From: Prionace glauca
Lineage: Eukaryota; Chordata; Chondrichthyes; Carcharhiniformes; Carcharhinidae
Assembly: GCA_037974335.1 (NCBI GenBank)
Contig: CM075760.1
Location: 26,757,197 to 26,821,196 of the forward strand
Direction: 5' to 3'
DNA length: 64,000 nucleotides
In this document: in pieces, positions 45,326 through 57,211 of the stretch
How positions within the stretch are numbered: the stretch's first letter is position 1
How the letters are laid out: every line of letters starts with the position of its first letter
Position numbers and translations under genes: made by a program
The notes under the pieces: model-generated
Told to the model about the DNA's origin: nothing
Database searches by the model: none
What the model saw: only the letters and a program-made list of their open reading frames with translations

Positions 45326-46855
45326 TTTCGGAATGTCTCTGCGGATAAAAAATGTTGCTTTAATTTTTCCTCTTTTCCCTCAATGGTAACCCTCAGTCCA
45401 TCTTCCCTTCAATTAATCTGTTTAAACCCCAAATATGACCATTTTCTTGATTCATTAATATGGGAATGTGGGTGACTGTAATGCTGAAAACGGCAGCAAT
45501 CTGTGTGACTGTTCTTGATGCTTTCAGAGTGAGTTCACCCTCACAGGCAGGAAGACTGTTCACGGTGATAACATCAAACTGGCCCCGGTTGTTTCATTCT
45601 CAGGTAACACAACTTCCTGTTTCTCTGCTGCCGGTTCCAAACCGCACATCTCACTTCCGAGCAGAAAATATATCCAGAGACCACAATCTGGTGAGAACAT
45701 CTGTCAGTGCGGCTTATATCTGCCCACAGAGTCAGGGCAGAGTCAGACAGGTCACATTGCGGTGACATTTACAAATGAGCCTGGTGTGATCTGTTTAAAG
45801 TTTCCATTCCCGGACATAACTGGATGGTCAGTGGATCAGTCACTGAACTCCCCCGGGATCTGTGAAGGGAGGGAATGATAGCTGTTATCTTTCGTTGTTT
45901 GATCATTTTCTCTCCATCTGCTATTTATTTTTGTTCCTCAGCTTTTATCTGTCAGCGCCCCCCCCCCCCCCCCCCACCCCGGTTTGCTTTCTCGTAACTC
46001 TCCCGCTGTCTTTATCTCCTTGCCAGTCTTTTCAACACATTTATTAGTGTTCATAATCATGAAGTTGTGATTGGGTTAATTAAAGGGAGAATCTTTCAAC
46101 TGGGGGACGGTCAGCAACCAATGGGCACAAATTTATTTTATTGAGCAGCGAGACAGAAAGATAAGTGTTTACTTTTACACAGTAGTTGTGATGAACTGGA
46201 ATGAACAGCGTGGAAGGGTGATGGAATTAGATTTCACAGAAACTTTGGAAAATAAATTCGATATATCCTTCATGGGATGAAGTTTTGAAGGATTCTCGAG
46301 AATGGGAGAATTTTAAGGTTCATCTATATCAGTGTCCCAGCATCCTTTCTGTGTCTCTCCCCTGTCCTTCATTAAAACGGAATAAAATGGAATACTTATA
46401 CAACTGTCGTCTTGTGCTAATCTTATCTTTTGACAGAACCTGTGTGTTGTATGTGTGAGTGTGTGCGTGTGTGTGTGTTTCTGTGTGTGTGTGTTTCTGT
46501 GTGTGTGTGTGTGTGTGTGTGCGTGTGTGTGTGTGTGTAATTGCCAAAACCATTCCGAAAGTCGATTCTATTTACAAAACATCACTTTGAACAGATTAGC
46601 ATCGGATCAAACTTTTTTTTTTAGGAAAAACACAATAATCCTTAACATTTATTGCACTGCTTTTCTCCCTCTGATGAGGGTTTCATAGTTCGTCGTTTCA
46701 GTCCTCGTGAATACAAGCCTCAGTCAGATGGCATCAGTCACTCTTGCGGTTGTGGTAGAGTTTCCAATCCGTGTTTGCCACACAAATCCCTGCCTCACTC
46801 CTCATGACAAAGAAACCTGCTCTCAGGCCCCAGAAATGATTCCTTCCTTATATCA
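45326..46855. other. Non-coding; poly-C and (GT)n tracts
   Basis: A poly-C run lies at about 45958-45976 and a (GT)n tract at about 46440-46540. I recognise no exon, although splice-like motifs are common. An Ig or receptor origin is not supported. Confidence 0.4.
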
Positions 46856-47611
46856 GGTCCCAGTCTGACTCCGGGCCCAGCTGTCTCTGTTAGTGATACA
46901 CTGGGGCCAGTCATTCACATTGTAATGTTCTAATTCTCAGGTCCCAGTCTGACTCCGGGCCTAGCTGTCTCTGTCAGTGATACACTGCGGCCAGTCATTC
47001 ACATTGTAATGTTCTTTTTCTCAGGTCCCAGTCTGACTCCGGGCCCAGCTGTCTCTGTTAGTGCTACACTGGAGCCAGTCATTCACATTGTAATGTTCTT
47101 ATTCTCAGGTCCCAGTCTTAGTCCGGGCCCAGCTGTCTCTGTCAGTGATACACTGGGGCCAGTCATTCACATTGTAATGTTCTAATTCTCAGGTCCCAGT
47201 CTGACTCCGGGCCCACCTCTCTGTGTCAGTGATACAGTGGGGCCAGTCATTCACATTGTAATGTTCTAATTTTCAGTTTCCATTCTGACTCCGGGCCCAG
47301 CTGTCTCTGTTAGTGATACACTGGGGCCAGTCATTCACATTGTAATGTTCTAATTTTCAGTTTCCATTCTGACTCCGGGCCCAGCTATCTCTGTCAGTGA
47401 TACACTGGAGCCAGTCATTCACATTGTAATGTTCCAATTCTCAGATCCCAGTCTGACTCCGGGCCCAGCTGTCTCTGTCAGTGATACACTGGGGCCAGTA
47501 ATTCACATTGTAATGTTTTAATTCTCAGGTCCCAGTCTGACTCCGGGCCCAGCTGTCTCTGTCAGTGATACACTGGAGCCAGTCATTCAAATTATAATGT
47601 TCTAATTCTCT
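46856..47611. repeat. 84-bp minisatellite, nine units of identical length
   Basis: Unit starts fall at 46856, 46940, 47024, 47108, 47192, 47276, 47360, 47444 and 47528, exactly 84 bp apart. Each unit reads ggtcccagtctgactccggg, cccagctgtctctgt, cagtgatacactggggccag, tcattcacattgtaatgttc, with a few substitutions and no indel seen. Stops occur in the frames I checked. Confidence 0.95.
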
Positions 47612-48387
47612 ATGATTATTTTTGGAAACCGTCACCCAATCCGTTGTGAATTCGAACCTGCATCAGATTTTGCTTCATTTGACCCCTGCCTGTCATTATT
47701 GGTCAAATCACTTTCTCTCGAATGATCACACGCACAAAAAATGTTTATTTAAATGATATATCATGTTCTGTCTCTCTTACTCTAGAGAACTCATACGTTG
47801 GTTTACGTGATTCTCCCAGCCAGTTTATGTCATCATTGCGCGAGCATATCTGTCTATATTAGATTAGATTCTTCTTCTGTTGTTGGAGCATTATGTTTAA
47901 TCATTTATAGCGTGTGGACAGCACTGACATCTGTTGTCCTTCTCTGATTGCCCCTGACAATGTGGTGATGAGCTGCTATCTTGAACCGCTGCAGTCCTTG
48001 TTCACCAGGTGATATCACTGTTTATATCACATAAGGTCTGGCCACTCTTATGATGCACCTCATCCTGATTCATCGCATTACGTAGACTGTACAATCTATA
48101 CACAGTAGAAAATATTTAAGATGGTTACCATGGAATTGGTGAAGGTAACGGTTAAACAGAAATATTGTTCCTTATCTGGAGAGTAGCAGATGTTTCAATC
48201 CTTTGCATCAATAGAAATAAGAAGTCTGAGAATTACAGGTGTAATTATCTCCTGTCGGCTATATATCCAGGGTCATTTTCACCATCATTTTCACAAATCA
48301 GCACACAATTGAGTCGTACATCAGGAAGTTTAGTGAGACACTGAGAAGATCAATTTTCGTAATCTCCTCGTCATTCGAGATGTGATT
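47612..48387. other. Unassigned DNA with a dispersed repeat
   Basis: About 47920-48005 carries cttgaaccgctgcagtcc, a dispersed repeat. No gene seen. Confidence 0.4.
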
Positions 48388-49097
48388 TATCCATTTTCCA
48401 ACAGATCTCTAAAGACAGATAGGTTAACGCGAGGAACAAAATAGTGAGGCTGTAATCATGCTTAACGCATGAGCAAACAACAGAATGGTTGTCAATAAAT
48501 AGTTACATATTAAATGCTCTTCAGGTGAAATACATGAACTCTTTGGTGTTTTCATGCATTCATGGAAGGCAGGGATGGGCTGAAGGTTATGATTTGGGAA
48601 AACTGAAGGGGAATTGCTAAAAGAGATCATTTCTCCAAAGGTGGGTATTAGAAAATAGAATATTTGAAATAAATAAGCACGCAAATGTCTGTGATGTTTC
48701 TTGGACATAGAACCATCGAATTCCTACAGTTCAGAAACACAAATCTTGTCCACCGAGTCTGTGTCCCACCCAGCTTCTCCCCTCTGCCCTATCCCCGTTA
48801 GCCCCACACAGTTACCATGGCTAATCCACATATTCTAAGGGAAAATAACGGACAACTTTGCATGGTCAATTCAACTAATATGATCTGTTGTAATATAAAC
48901 AAGGGACGGGTTTTATGCAGTGATACGGAGACAGTCGAGTGCACAAGATATCGATACAGCACCTGTACTAATATGAATGCAGACTGGGCCCAGTTCAGTC
49001 ATTATTGAGAGAGAGTATGCAGTATATTTCTAACCAGCGTGGTGTTTTCTGATATAATCAGAGATATGCCAGACTCAGTTTTGACAAAGACATGGTC
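48388..49097 (+). repeat. Segmental duplication, copy 1
   Basis: About 710 bp in direct orientation with 56495-57211. Both begin at the word ttttccaacagatctctaaag and end at actcagttttgacaaagaca. By eye about 90% identical. An inverted SINE tail (agaaccat, then ccacccag) is inside. Confidence 0.9.
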
Positions 49098-49879
49098 TAT
49101 CCTAATATATGCAGAGACAATGTGCGCTGTAATTTAAACTGAGACTGCTTCCAGCGTATCAGCGCTATCAGAAAATAGGGACATGATCTGGTGTGACATA
49201 AACAGAGATGTGGCCCAGTGGAATAACAAGTGAGACAATACAGAGTAAAACAAAATTTGAGAAATGATAATGTGTAAAGTGAACAAAGGTATGATGTGGC
49301 GCATTAATTATGGAGACAGCGCAATAAAACTGTCCCCTCGTGTAATTTTGTCTGATTCTGGCCATTGTAACATATAAACTGAGACAAATCCGATGCAGTA
49401 ATTCCAAACCAAACCTTTAGGTCGATGTAAACTTTGACGGGGCAATTGCAGAAATAAATAATTCATGTAACAGAATAATTAGAGACAGGATATTATTCAA
49501 TATAAACAGGGAGGCGGACTAGTGCAGCAGTGATTGAGAGGCTGTCCATGTTTCTTTATAAGTGGCAGGTTCCAACAATGTAATAACTGAGACAGAGCCT
49601 GGTGTAATGCAAACAGTAACATGTCCCGGTGCATTATCAGGAGTGAGAGGGTCCAGTGAAGTAACAGCGGAGATATGGAGTTTCATGACATTAGGCGAGA
49701 ATTAATTCCGTGCTGTCATAACTGTCAGAATGAATGGGGCAATGAGGCTTGGTGCAGTATTGTAACAACTGGGATTTTGCTGAGTGCAGAATCAACTGGG
49801 AATTATTGCCAGATAATCAGAAATATCATTTCGTGTCAGAGAAACTGGGTCACGTTTAGGATGGACAAAGACTGAGTCT
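49098..49879 (+). repeat. Degenerate ~29-bp minisatellite
   Basis: Irregular units of the kind taatataaacagagacatggtccagtg, with much variation in length and sequence. No gene seen. Confidence 0.65.
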
Positions 49880-50025
49880 ACTGAGTCTTCCCTGAATCTG
49901 ACTGAGTAGGGTTCCATTCGTAGCCATGCAGGGTAGAATAGGTGTAGGGTGATGTGGCGGCGCGGGCTCGTTGGGCCGAAGGGCCTGTTTCCCGTGCTGG
50001 ATTGTTCTTTGTTCTTTGTTCTTTG
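49880..50025 (+). mobile_element. CR1 LINE family B 3' tail
   Basis: ctgaatctgactgagtagggttcc, then gcgcgggctcgttgggccg and (TTCTTTG)n, nearly identical to 19636-19776. Confidence 0.9.
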
Positions 50026-50544
50026 TACTACAGAAATAACTGAGATGATCATCTGTGTCGTGTCGTACCAAAAAGCACAGTTTCACTGCCATCTCCTGGA
50101 CGACCTTTGCTATTGCAGGTGTTGTGAAATGCTGATTTCAGTTGCGGTTTCTTATTCTTTGGTGAGCTGTATATCCAGCTGGTAAGGCCAGCATATATTG
50201 GCAATCACTAATACATTGAATTTGCTGGTTTTCTAGACATCATAGAAGGCACGTAATCGCCAAACAAGTGTGCGCCTGGAGTCACCTCTGGGCTAAACTG
50301 GGGAATGATGGAAGGTTTTCCTTTCGGCAGAATGTTAGAGAATCTGATATATTTCTTGTCATGGCCGCAATTACGGAAACGATCTTTAAATTCAAAACTG
50401 TAATTGCATTTTAGAACCTTTTGTAGTTGGATTTGAATATATATCTTGAGAAATTTGCCTACCCTCGGAATTACTTTCGCAGAGACGTTACCTCTGTGCT
50501 ACTATCTTCCTTTCAACATTGATAAAGTATTTACAGCAGAGAAG
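50026..50544. other. Unassigned DNA
   Basis: No gene recognised. Confidence 0.3.
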
Positions 50545-51700
50545 AAGGCCATTTTGAAGCGTCATGTGTGTGTTGGCCCTCGAAAGGAGCAATTTATCCA
50601 ATAACACTCTGTACCCCACAGTCCAGCATTTTGTTCATTTTCAGACAATTATCCAATTCCATTTTGAACCCATTAATTGGCTCTGCCTGCACCACACTCT
50701 CAAACAGCATATTCCAGATCTGGATCACTCACTGTCTGACAATGTTTTTCCTGATGTCTCCATGTTTCTTCCATCAATTTACTACAACCCGCGCCCTCTG
50801 TGTCAAGATCTTTCTGTCATTGACCAGTTTCTCTCTATCTACTCTATCAAGACCCCTCAGGATTTTGAATGTCTCATTAAAGTCACATCAGCAACTTTCT
50901 GTCAAGGAAATTAGTCCGATCCTCTCCAAAATATTTTCGTCACCGAAGTTTCTGATCTCTGGAATTATTCTCGTGTTTTTCTTCCCTGCTTCCAGCCTAT
51001 TGACTTTACATCCTGCCTTACGTTCGGTGCCCAAAATTGGAACGATTTTTTCGGCTGACTATTTTCCATGTGTTAGCTACAAAAATAGCACAACTTCCTT
51101 GCTTCTGCATTCTTTTCCCCAATAGACAAAAAAAACCTATTCCCTTTTTCTGTTTGCCGCTGTCTGAACCTATCTTGCATCATGAATTATTTATACACAT
51201 ATTCACTCCAGTCCCTCGGCGTCTATATTCACTTTCGTGGCCTTTTCATTATTTCCATTTTTCTCTTCAAATTCTGCTGAACAAAACTAATCATGGAACT
51301 TTTCTCTGCAATAGGATAAATATCCAAATTACTCATCCATTCCACCAATTAGTTCTTTTTTTGCGTTCTGAAGTTCTGAATGATCTACTGCTGGTTGGCA
51401 ATGTTTCCAAGTTTTGGATCGTTCACAGATTTTGAAAGGCTGGCCTCCACTTCAAGCTCTCGGGCATTACTATGTCGTGAATTTCAATGTTCATATAACC
51501 TTTTCCTGGCAACATGACTGCAAGATTTGTTCTACTCCGAAAAACAGCTACGAATTGTTTCCTGGCACTCAGGCAATTTCCTATCCATGTCGCTCCTATC
51601 CATTTTATTCTCTGATCTCCACAGTTACTCACAAGGCTGCGGTGCAGCACAGTATCACATGACTTTTGGAAGCCTATTAAGAGAAATACACTCACAAACT
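50545..51700 (-). mobile_element. Decayed CR1 LINE
   Basis: The minus strand shows relics of a LINE C-terminus (about 50640-50720), and near 51690-51640 LIGFQKSCDTVLHRSL, a worn form of the RT motif DFxKAFDxVxHxxL. The frames are broken many times. Confidence 0.75.
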
Positions 51701-52250
51701 ATCTGTTACTCAGCATAAAACTCAAACAAGTTAATTAAACTGGATCTGACCTGAACAAATACATTCTGGCTGAATTTGTGAAGAAACATATAATTGGGAT
51801 GATTTCTGCAGTGATGAAGAGAGTGAAGATATAAATGCTAAATGTGCCAAAGGCACAAAGATAAATCGGAAATTTGGCCGTTGGCGAGGGCAGTGGGCAT
51901 ATCTAGAATATTGTGCACAGTTCTTGTCTCCTTATCTTAAAACAAAGTTAATGTGTTAAAATAATAGTTCAGAGGAGTTTCACTAAACCATTGCCAGCTA
52001 TGTTTGGGTTATCTTATGAGAAAAGGTTAGTGACGTCAGGTTTGTACCCAGAGAGTTCAAAAGAGTAAGAGGCAAATTGACTGAAACCTTCAAAACTCTA
52101 AGTGGTGCTAACAGTGTGGATGTTGAACGGAAGTTTACTCTTGTCCAGTGTGTGGCTGTATTGGGTGTGTCTCTGAGTGCAGATATTTTGGGTCTGGTTT
52201 CTGCGCCTGTTTCCAATGCTGTACGGTCCACGGGAGGGCGGTCTCCGATC
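51701..52250 (+). mobile_element. Decayed CR1 LINE fragment (about 51880-52110)
   Basis: tattgtgcacagttcttgtctcc (EYCAQFLS-like) then tgggttatcttatgagaaaaggtta (LSYEKRL-like) on the plus strand. The flanks are unassigned. Confidence 0.6.
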
Positions 52251-52353
52251 ACTTATCCAACGTAAAAAGTCTGACAACACCTGGTTGTCAGACTTTTTAC
52301 TGTGTTTACGCCAGTCCAACGCCGGCATACCCACATCATGACACTTATCCAAC
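52251..52353 (+). repeat. 81-bp insertion with 11-bp target duplication and a terminal hairpin
   Basis: ACTTATCCAAC stands at 52251-52261 and again at 52343-52353. Between them, 52286-52342 equals the 3' end of the repeat at 61.10-61.16 kb (tgtcagactttttactgtg, then ccggcatacccacatcatgac), and 52262-52276 is the exact reverse complement of 52286-52300. Confidence 0.92.
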
Positions 52354-53432
52354 ATCATACTCTCCTTTTGCAGAAAATGATGATTTGCTGATACGAAAAT
52401 GAGCAGAGAAAATAAATCTTATCAAATCAAATTGCATTTTTTCCGTTCTTTTGATTCAACCTTTAACTTCAATACATTTATTTAACACCAACATCTTTAT
52501 TCTGAATGAATATCTCTGAAAGAGACAACATTGAAATGCAAGCATGACTGACCAACAAAAGAACTCGAGTCACTGGAGCTATCGCTCCTGTTTTCAATCA
52601 GGAAGCAATTCCAGGTCCTCTTCGTTCATCTGCTGCACGCAATCAACAAATTGTCATTCCCTGACCCGAATTAAACCCAGGCCGCGATGGTGAGAGGGCT
52701 GATTCCAAACAGATGGACCATTAGGGAAGATAGCGATGGAACATTTAGCCCGCCTTTCCACTTCATAATTAAAAAAAAATATATACACAAGGAATGTTTG
52801 TTGGACAAAAGTCATGTCCAGAAAGAACATGAATGACTCCTTCAGCCAATGAAACACTAATTGTTGTTACCTGGAACAAGAAATCGACAGTGAGGTGAAA
52901 TAGTCTCACAGGTTTTTCATGTGATTTTTTTAATTTCCAAAACTGTCCAATCTCGTCATTGCTGATACTGTGAAACTTACGAGGTAAACACACAACAGAT
53001 TTTCGTCACTTCAAACTATCTGCTTTCCACCTCAGCATTTTGCAGATTTAAAAGCACCGTTCTTTAAAAGTTTTAGACTATCCTCATTGTACTGATTATT
53101 ACCGACTTGCTGTGTATTTTATATATTGATAAAACCTGTACTTATAATATAAACAGCAGATGGTAGACATTCCCTGCTGGTGTGGCAGCTTTGTGCGCAC
53201 ATACAATTCTAAACACTTCCATGCTTTCGCTGTTCTGAATTATAGAGATTATTGCGTTTGCAAACTTGGAAAATATTTTCAAATCACCTGACTCATTTCA
53301 AATTGTTTTTGTTAAATGTTAATGCAGTACATAATCTCACAGCCATAGGACTTTTACAAACCGTTATGTCTTTAATGATATTATACAACTGCAGTTATAG
53401 AGAAATGGACAAAAATTGGGGCAAGTGCTATT
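52354..53432. other. Unassigned AT-rich DNA
   Basis: No gene or clear repeat recognised. Confidence 0.35.
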
Positions 53433-53492
53433 TTCGGAATCTTTGTCAAACACCTTACTGATATCCATATAGACGACATCAACGGCTCGTTT
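53433..53492 (-). mobile_element. CR1 RT fragment
   Basis: tttgtcaaacaccttactgatatcc and gacgacatcaacggct are antisense to the VDVVYMDxSKxFDK motif. Only about 60 bp. Confidence 0.7.
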
Positions 53493-54040
53493 CAATGCTG
53501 GGTCTGGTTCGTCCTGCTCAGCCTCCTAAGTGAGTGAGTTTCTGCAGACGGAAGCTCGCCTCTTCCACCACCAGCACTGTGGCCCGAGCTCCCTTTACTG
53601 GGAGACAATGTGGTCGAGAGGCTAAATCCGCTGTGTCTGTTTCAGGCCCTGAGTTTCTCACTGGTGGAGATGGAGAGCAGGAGCTGGAGTGCCTGGAATT
53701 CTTTCTGAAGTTCGTGGTGTGCTGGGAAGTGATTTTTTTTCTTGCAATGGTTGGGGTTTTATGGGTTGTAGATGATTGAAGCATTCCCATGGGAGGTATC
53801 TCCCAAACAGAATTGATAGGAAATAGGCCCTGATAGGAACGTCCCTCACAACCACGCGGATTCATTGCCATGATTCTTTACTAATAACCTATCAACTGCC
53901 TTTCAGTGCCCCTCCCGGTTGATGGGAATGGCACTGGGTGTCAACTTCCACCCTTGGAAGATCAGACTTAACTTTGGGCAAAGTGATCTTCCCATGAGAA
54001 ATTCTGCTTGGGGGCTTCCTGTTGTTGAAGAAGAAATCTA
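53493..54040. other. Unassigned DNA downstream of the receptor gene
   Basis: GC-richer than its surroundings. An open frame of 117 codons (53871-53518, minus) has no recognised domain and may be chance. Confidence 0.35.
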
Positions 54041-54936
54041 TTATTCAGTAAGTAATTTCACAATTGCATTAAATGGAAATCTGATCACATTTTTCAGATC
54101 CTCCCTGAATTGTGTCTGGGTCACTGCATAAATGTATGTATTGGTGCAGCAACTCAGGAGTTGGAGCATAAATCCCAATTCCCGCACAAATGAAGGGATA
54201 TAAAAATGAATTAAGTTTAAATTATATAATCGTTCACAAAAGGAGTGGATAAGTAAGATTGACCATAGCAGGATAAAATTTCCTGATAGAGCAAACAGTA
54301 AGATAATGGATTTTCTTCTCTTCACTGTCTCTGGGTCCTTTGAAGTATCCATACGCTTGTGGCTCGGAAGTCTCCTGCGGAATTTGGTGGACCCTAGAAT
54401 GTGTTTAATGGTGAAAACATTCAACAACAGAATCAACAAAAAAGGAATGAACTGTGTTAAAATATAATGCAGATTTTCAACCACTCCCCATGCTGCAGAA
54501 TAGAGGACATCATTGCCAACATAACAAAAATGGGGAATATTCTGAATCGCATATCTATCACCATACATGAAATACCAGAAAATGTTCTTTACACTGAATA
54601 GCACACTCACAGTTCCGAGAACTACTGTTGCAGTTTTCTCATTGCAGTATTTTATTTTCAGCTTCTGACAAGTAATAGCCACAAATCGATCAAAGGTGAA
54701 TGTGACAGTGAACCAGACAGAACAATCAGTGACTGCATAAAGAAAGACAGCATGGATATTACATATTTTAAATTGGTAAATGATTAAAAATTGAAACTTC
54801 ATGGGAATTTGCCTCAAAATGAGATCGATGATAATGACCAGTAGATCCGCCGCTGACATGGAAATGAGGTAACGTATCACACTTTTGGAAAGACCACACT
54901 TCCCTCGCGACAGGATAAGAATCGTCAATACATTCA
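54041..54936 (-). CDS. GPR139-like G-protein-coupled receptor, exon 2
   Basis: The main exon of a class A receptor, about 297 residues, ending TAA at 54043-54041. It starts after TTACAG with the rest of helix 1 (VNVLTILILSRGKCGLSKSV). Helix 2 is YLISMSAADLLVIIIDLIL, and the helix 3 base has FDRFVAITC in place of E/DRY. Cysteines for the usual extracellular bridge lie in FKICNIHAV and IPHFCYVGND. Helix 7 ends NTYIYAVTQ in place of NPxxY. This fits the GPR139/GPR142 type, which I recall as multi-copy in sharks. Peptide or amine coupling cannot be told from this. The frame is open throughout. It is probably a functional plasma-membrane receptor. Confidence 0.85.
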
Positions 54937-55504
54937 CTGTAAGGAAGAGAAATACAATTCACTCGTATTTTAGACTGAGCACAAGAGAAGCAATCTCTCA
55001 GGATCCTTGGTAACAGCTGAAACATTTTTATTAAATCCACCTCAGAATAGACTGAGTTCACCTATTCTGCTCGAGACAAAGTTCGCAGCAGAAAAGCCCC
55101 GCTATGATGTAGCAAGAAACCAAATTCACCAGTTAATAAAGTCTCCAATTTGCTGCCTTCTTCAGGTTTGTATGTGGGGGACACAATGGTGCCAGTAGGT
55201 TTGGAGCAAATGTTTCTGGTCTGGATGACTCTGCTTTGATTGTGCTGAAGGCTGTGCAGTTGAAGATGTTAAATCAGCTGATTTGGAATTGGCTGTGAAT
55301 CATAATACTGGAAATCATGTTACATAACGACAACCGTAAAGTGGAAAGATTGAAAGTGAATGTCAGGTAGTGTGAGGATAGCTGTGTGGCAACGAGAAAT
55401 GTTTCCAGTGCATTCACAGCAACAAACCATGAAAGTTACACAGAATAATATCAATAACTGGGTAACATAGACAAGGACAATGAACATAGAGAAATATGAC
55501 TTAC
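54937..55504 (-). other. Intron of the GPR139-like gene
   Basis: 568 nt, GTAAGT at 55504-55499 and TTACAG at 54942-54937. It interrupts the first transmembrane helix, in phase 1. Confidence 0.8.
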
Positions 55505-55601
55505 CAGTGACACCAACTACAGCAAGGAACGGGTAGTAAATCCTTTGGATGTCGTAAAATACCCAAAGAATACGAAGCTCAAGTGGTATAATCCAGAACA
55601 T
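55505..55601 (-). CDS. GPR139-like receptor, exon 1
   Basis: From ATG at 55601-55599 it encodes MFWIIPLELRILWVFYDIQR and then IYYPFLAVVGVT, ending with one G before GTAAGT. Joined to exon 2 it makes VGVTVNVLTILIL, a continuous helix 1. The joined protein is about 329 residues, normal for this family. An earlier in-frame TTG exists, but the ATG is the sensible start. An additional upstream exon cannot be excluded. Confidence 0.78.
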
Positions 55602-55734
55602 AGCTCTGAAATTCAATGATCGCTGACTGTACTAGAGACCAATCCCAGTTAAACAATATTGCACACAGTGTGAAATTTCCTATTTATAAATCTTCTAATG
55701 TCCCCATTGGAACAATTAAACCGTGTGCTGAGGG

Positions 55735-56285
55735 ACATAGAACATAGAACATTACAGCGCAGAACAGGCCCTTCGGCCCACGATGTTGCGCCGACCAGTT
55801 ACAAAACAATGACCCACTAGCCTAAACCAATCCCTTTTCATCCATAAACCTATCCACAGATCTTTTAAACGCCCCCAAACTAGGTGCATTTACAACTGCA
55901 GCTGGCAGGGCATTCCAGTCCCTCACCACCCTCTGGGTAAAGAACCTACCCCTGACATCTGTCCTATAACTACCCCCCCTTAATTTAAAATCGTGCCCCC
56001 TCGTGCTAGCTTTCTCCATCCTAGGAAAAAGGCTATCACTATCTACCCTGTCTAAACCTCTAATCATCTTATATGTTTCAATGAGATCCCCTCTTAGCCG
56101 CCTTCCTTCCAGCGAAAACAACCCCAAATCTCTCAATCTCTCCTCATAGGATCTCCCCTCCATACCAGGCAACATCCTGGTAAACCTCCTCTGCACCCTC
56201 TCCAAAGCCTCTACATCCTTCCTGTAATGTGGGGACCAAAACTGCACACAAAACTCCAAGTGCGGCCGCACCAGAGATGTGTACA
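55735..56285 (-). mobile_element. CR1 LINE family C, 5'-truncated
   Basis: An open frame of about 150 codons (LVRPHLEFCVQFWSP, LPGMEGRSYEERL, FFTQRVVRDWNALP, SVDRFMDEKGLV, stop near 55822) is followed by the tail with gggccgaagggcctgttc and ctatgtt repeats. It inserts about 130 bp upstream of receptor exon 1, same strand. Confidence 0.92.
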
Positions 56286-56494
56286 TGAATCACAGTCTCT
56301 GAACAAACAAGATGACTTCATCTTTTCTTGTAAATTACATGGTTATTGTCCTTTTTACGCATGTTAAAAAATCCGAATGAAGGCAAACATTTTGGTTCAT
56401 GCACCTTGGCAAAAAAAAGGAACATTGATTAACAATGTGTTGCTGAATTGAAGAGAGTTGAAACCGTTGTGAGTATTGTTGTCACACATTGTCA
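56286..56494. other. Unassigned DNA
   Basis: Nothing recognised. Confidence 0.3.
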
Positions 56495-57211
56495 GCCTAT
56501 CCGTTTTCCAACAGATCTCTAAAGACAGATAGGTCAACACCGGGAACAAAATAGTGAGGCTGTAATCATTTTGTATGGAAGAACACACAACAGAATGGTT
56601 GTCAATAAATGCTTACATATGAAATGTTCTTCAGTTGAAACACATAAACTGTTTGGTGTTTCCATGCATTCAGGGAAAGCAGAGATGGGCTGAGGTTATC
56701 ACTGGGAAAACTGAAGGGGAATTGCTAAAAGAGATAATTTCTCCAAAGGGGGTTATTAGAAAATAGAATATTTAAAATAAATAAACACGCAAATGTCTAT
56801 GATATTTCTTCGACATAGAACCATAGAATTCCTACAGTTCAGAAGAAAGGTTATCTTGGCCCACCGAGTCTGCATCCCACCCAGATCCTCCCCTCTGCCC
56901 TATCCCCGTTAGCCCCACACATTTACCATGGCTAATCCACATACTCTAAGGGAAAGTAACGGGCAATTTTGCATGGTGAATCCAACTAATATGATCTGTT
57001 ATAATATAAATGAGGGACGGGTTTTGTGCAGTAACACAGAGACAGAGCCGAATGCACCAGATATCGATAAAGCACCTGTACTAATATGAATGCAGACTGG
57101 GCCCAGTTCAGTCATTACTGAGAGAGTGTATACAGTATATTATTAACCAGCGTGGTGTTTTCTCATCTAAATAGAAACATGACATACTCAGTTTTGACAA
57201 AGACAAGGTCT
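56495..57211 (+). repeat. Segmental duplication, copy 2
   Basis: Direct copy of 48388-49097, 8.1 kb away. The GPR139-like gene lies between the two. Confidence 0.9.

Noticed and set aside
44640-46050. Stretch with splice-like motifs suspected as Ig or receptor exons
   Set aside because: No cysteine-tryptophan-cysteine pattern, hydrophobic helices or matched splice phases could be found.
46856-47611. Regular 84-bp array considered as a CRISPR array or coding repeat
   Set aside because: There is no repeat-spacer alternation, the whole unit is repeated, the setting is a vertebrate genome, and stops occur in the frames I checked.
53518-53871. 117-codon open frame (minus) downstream of the receptor gene
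   Set aside because: Slightly GC-rich and open, but with no recognised motif, no splice partner and no second copy to test; left as unassigned.
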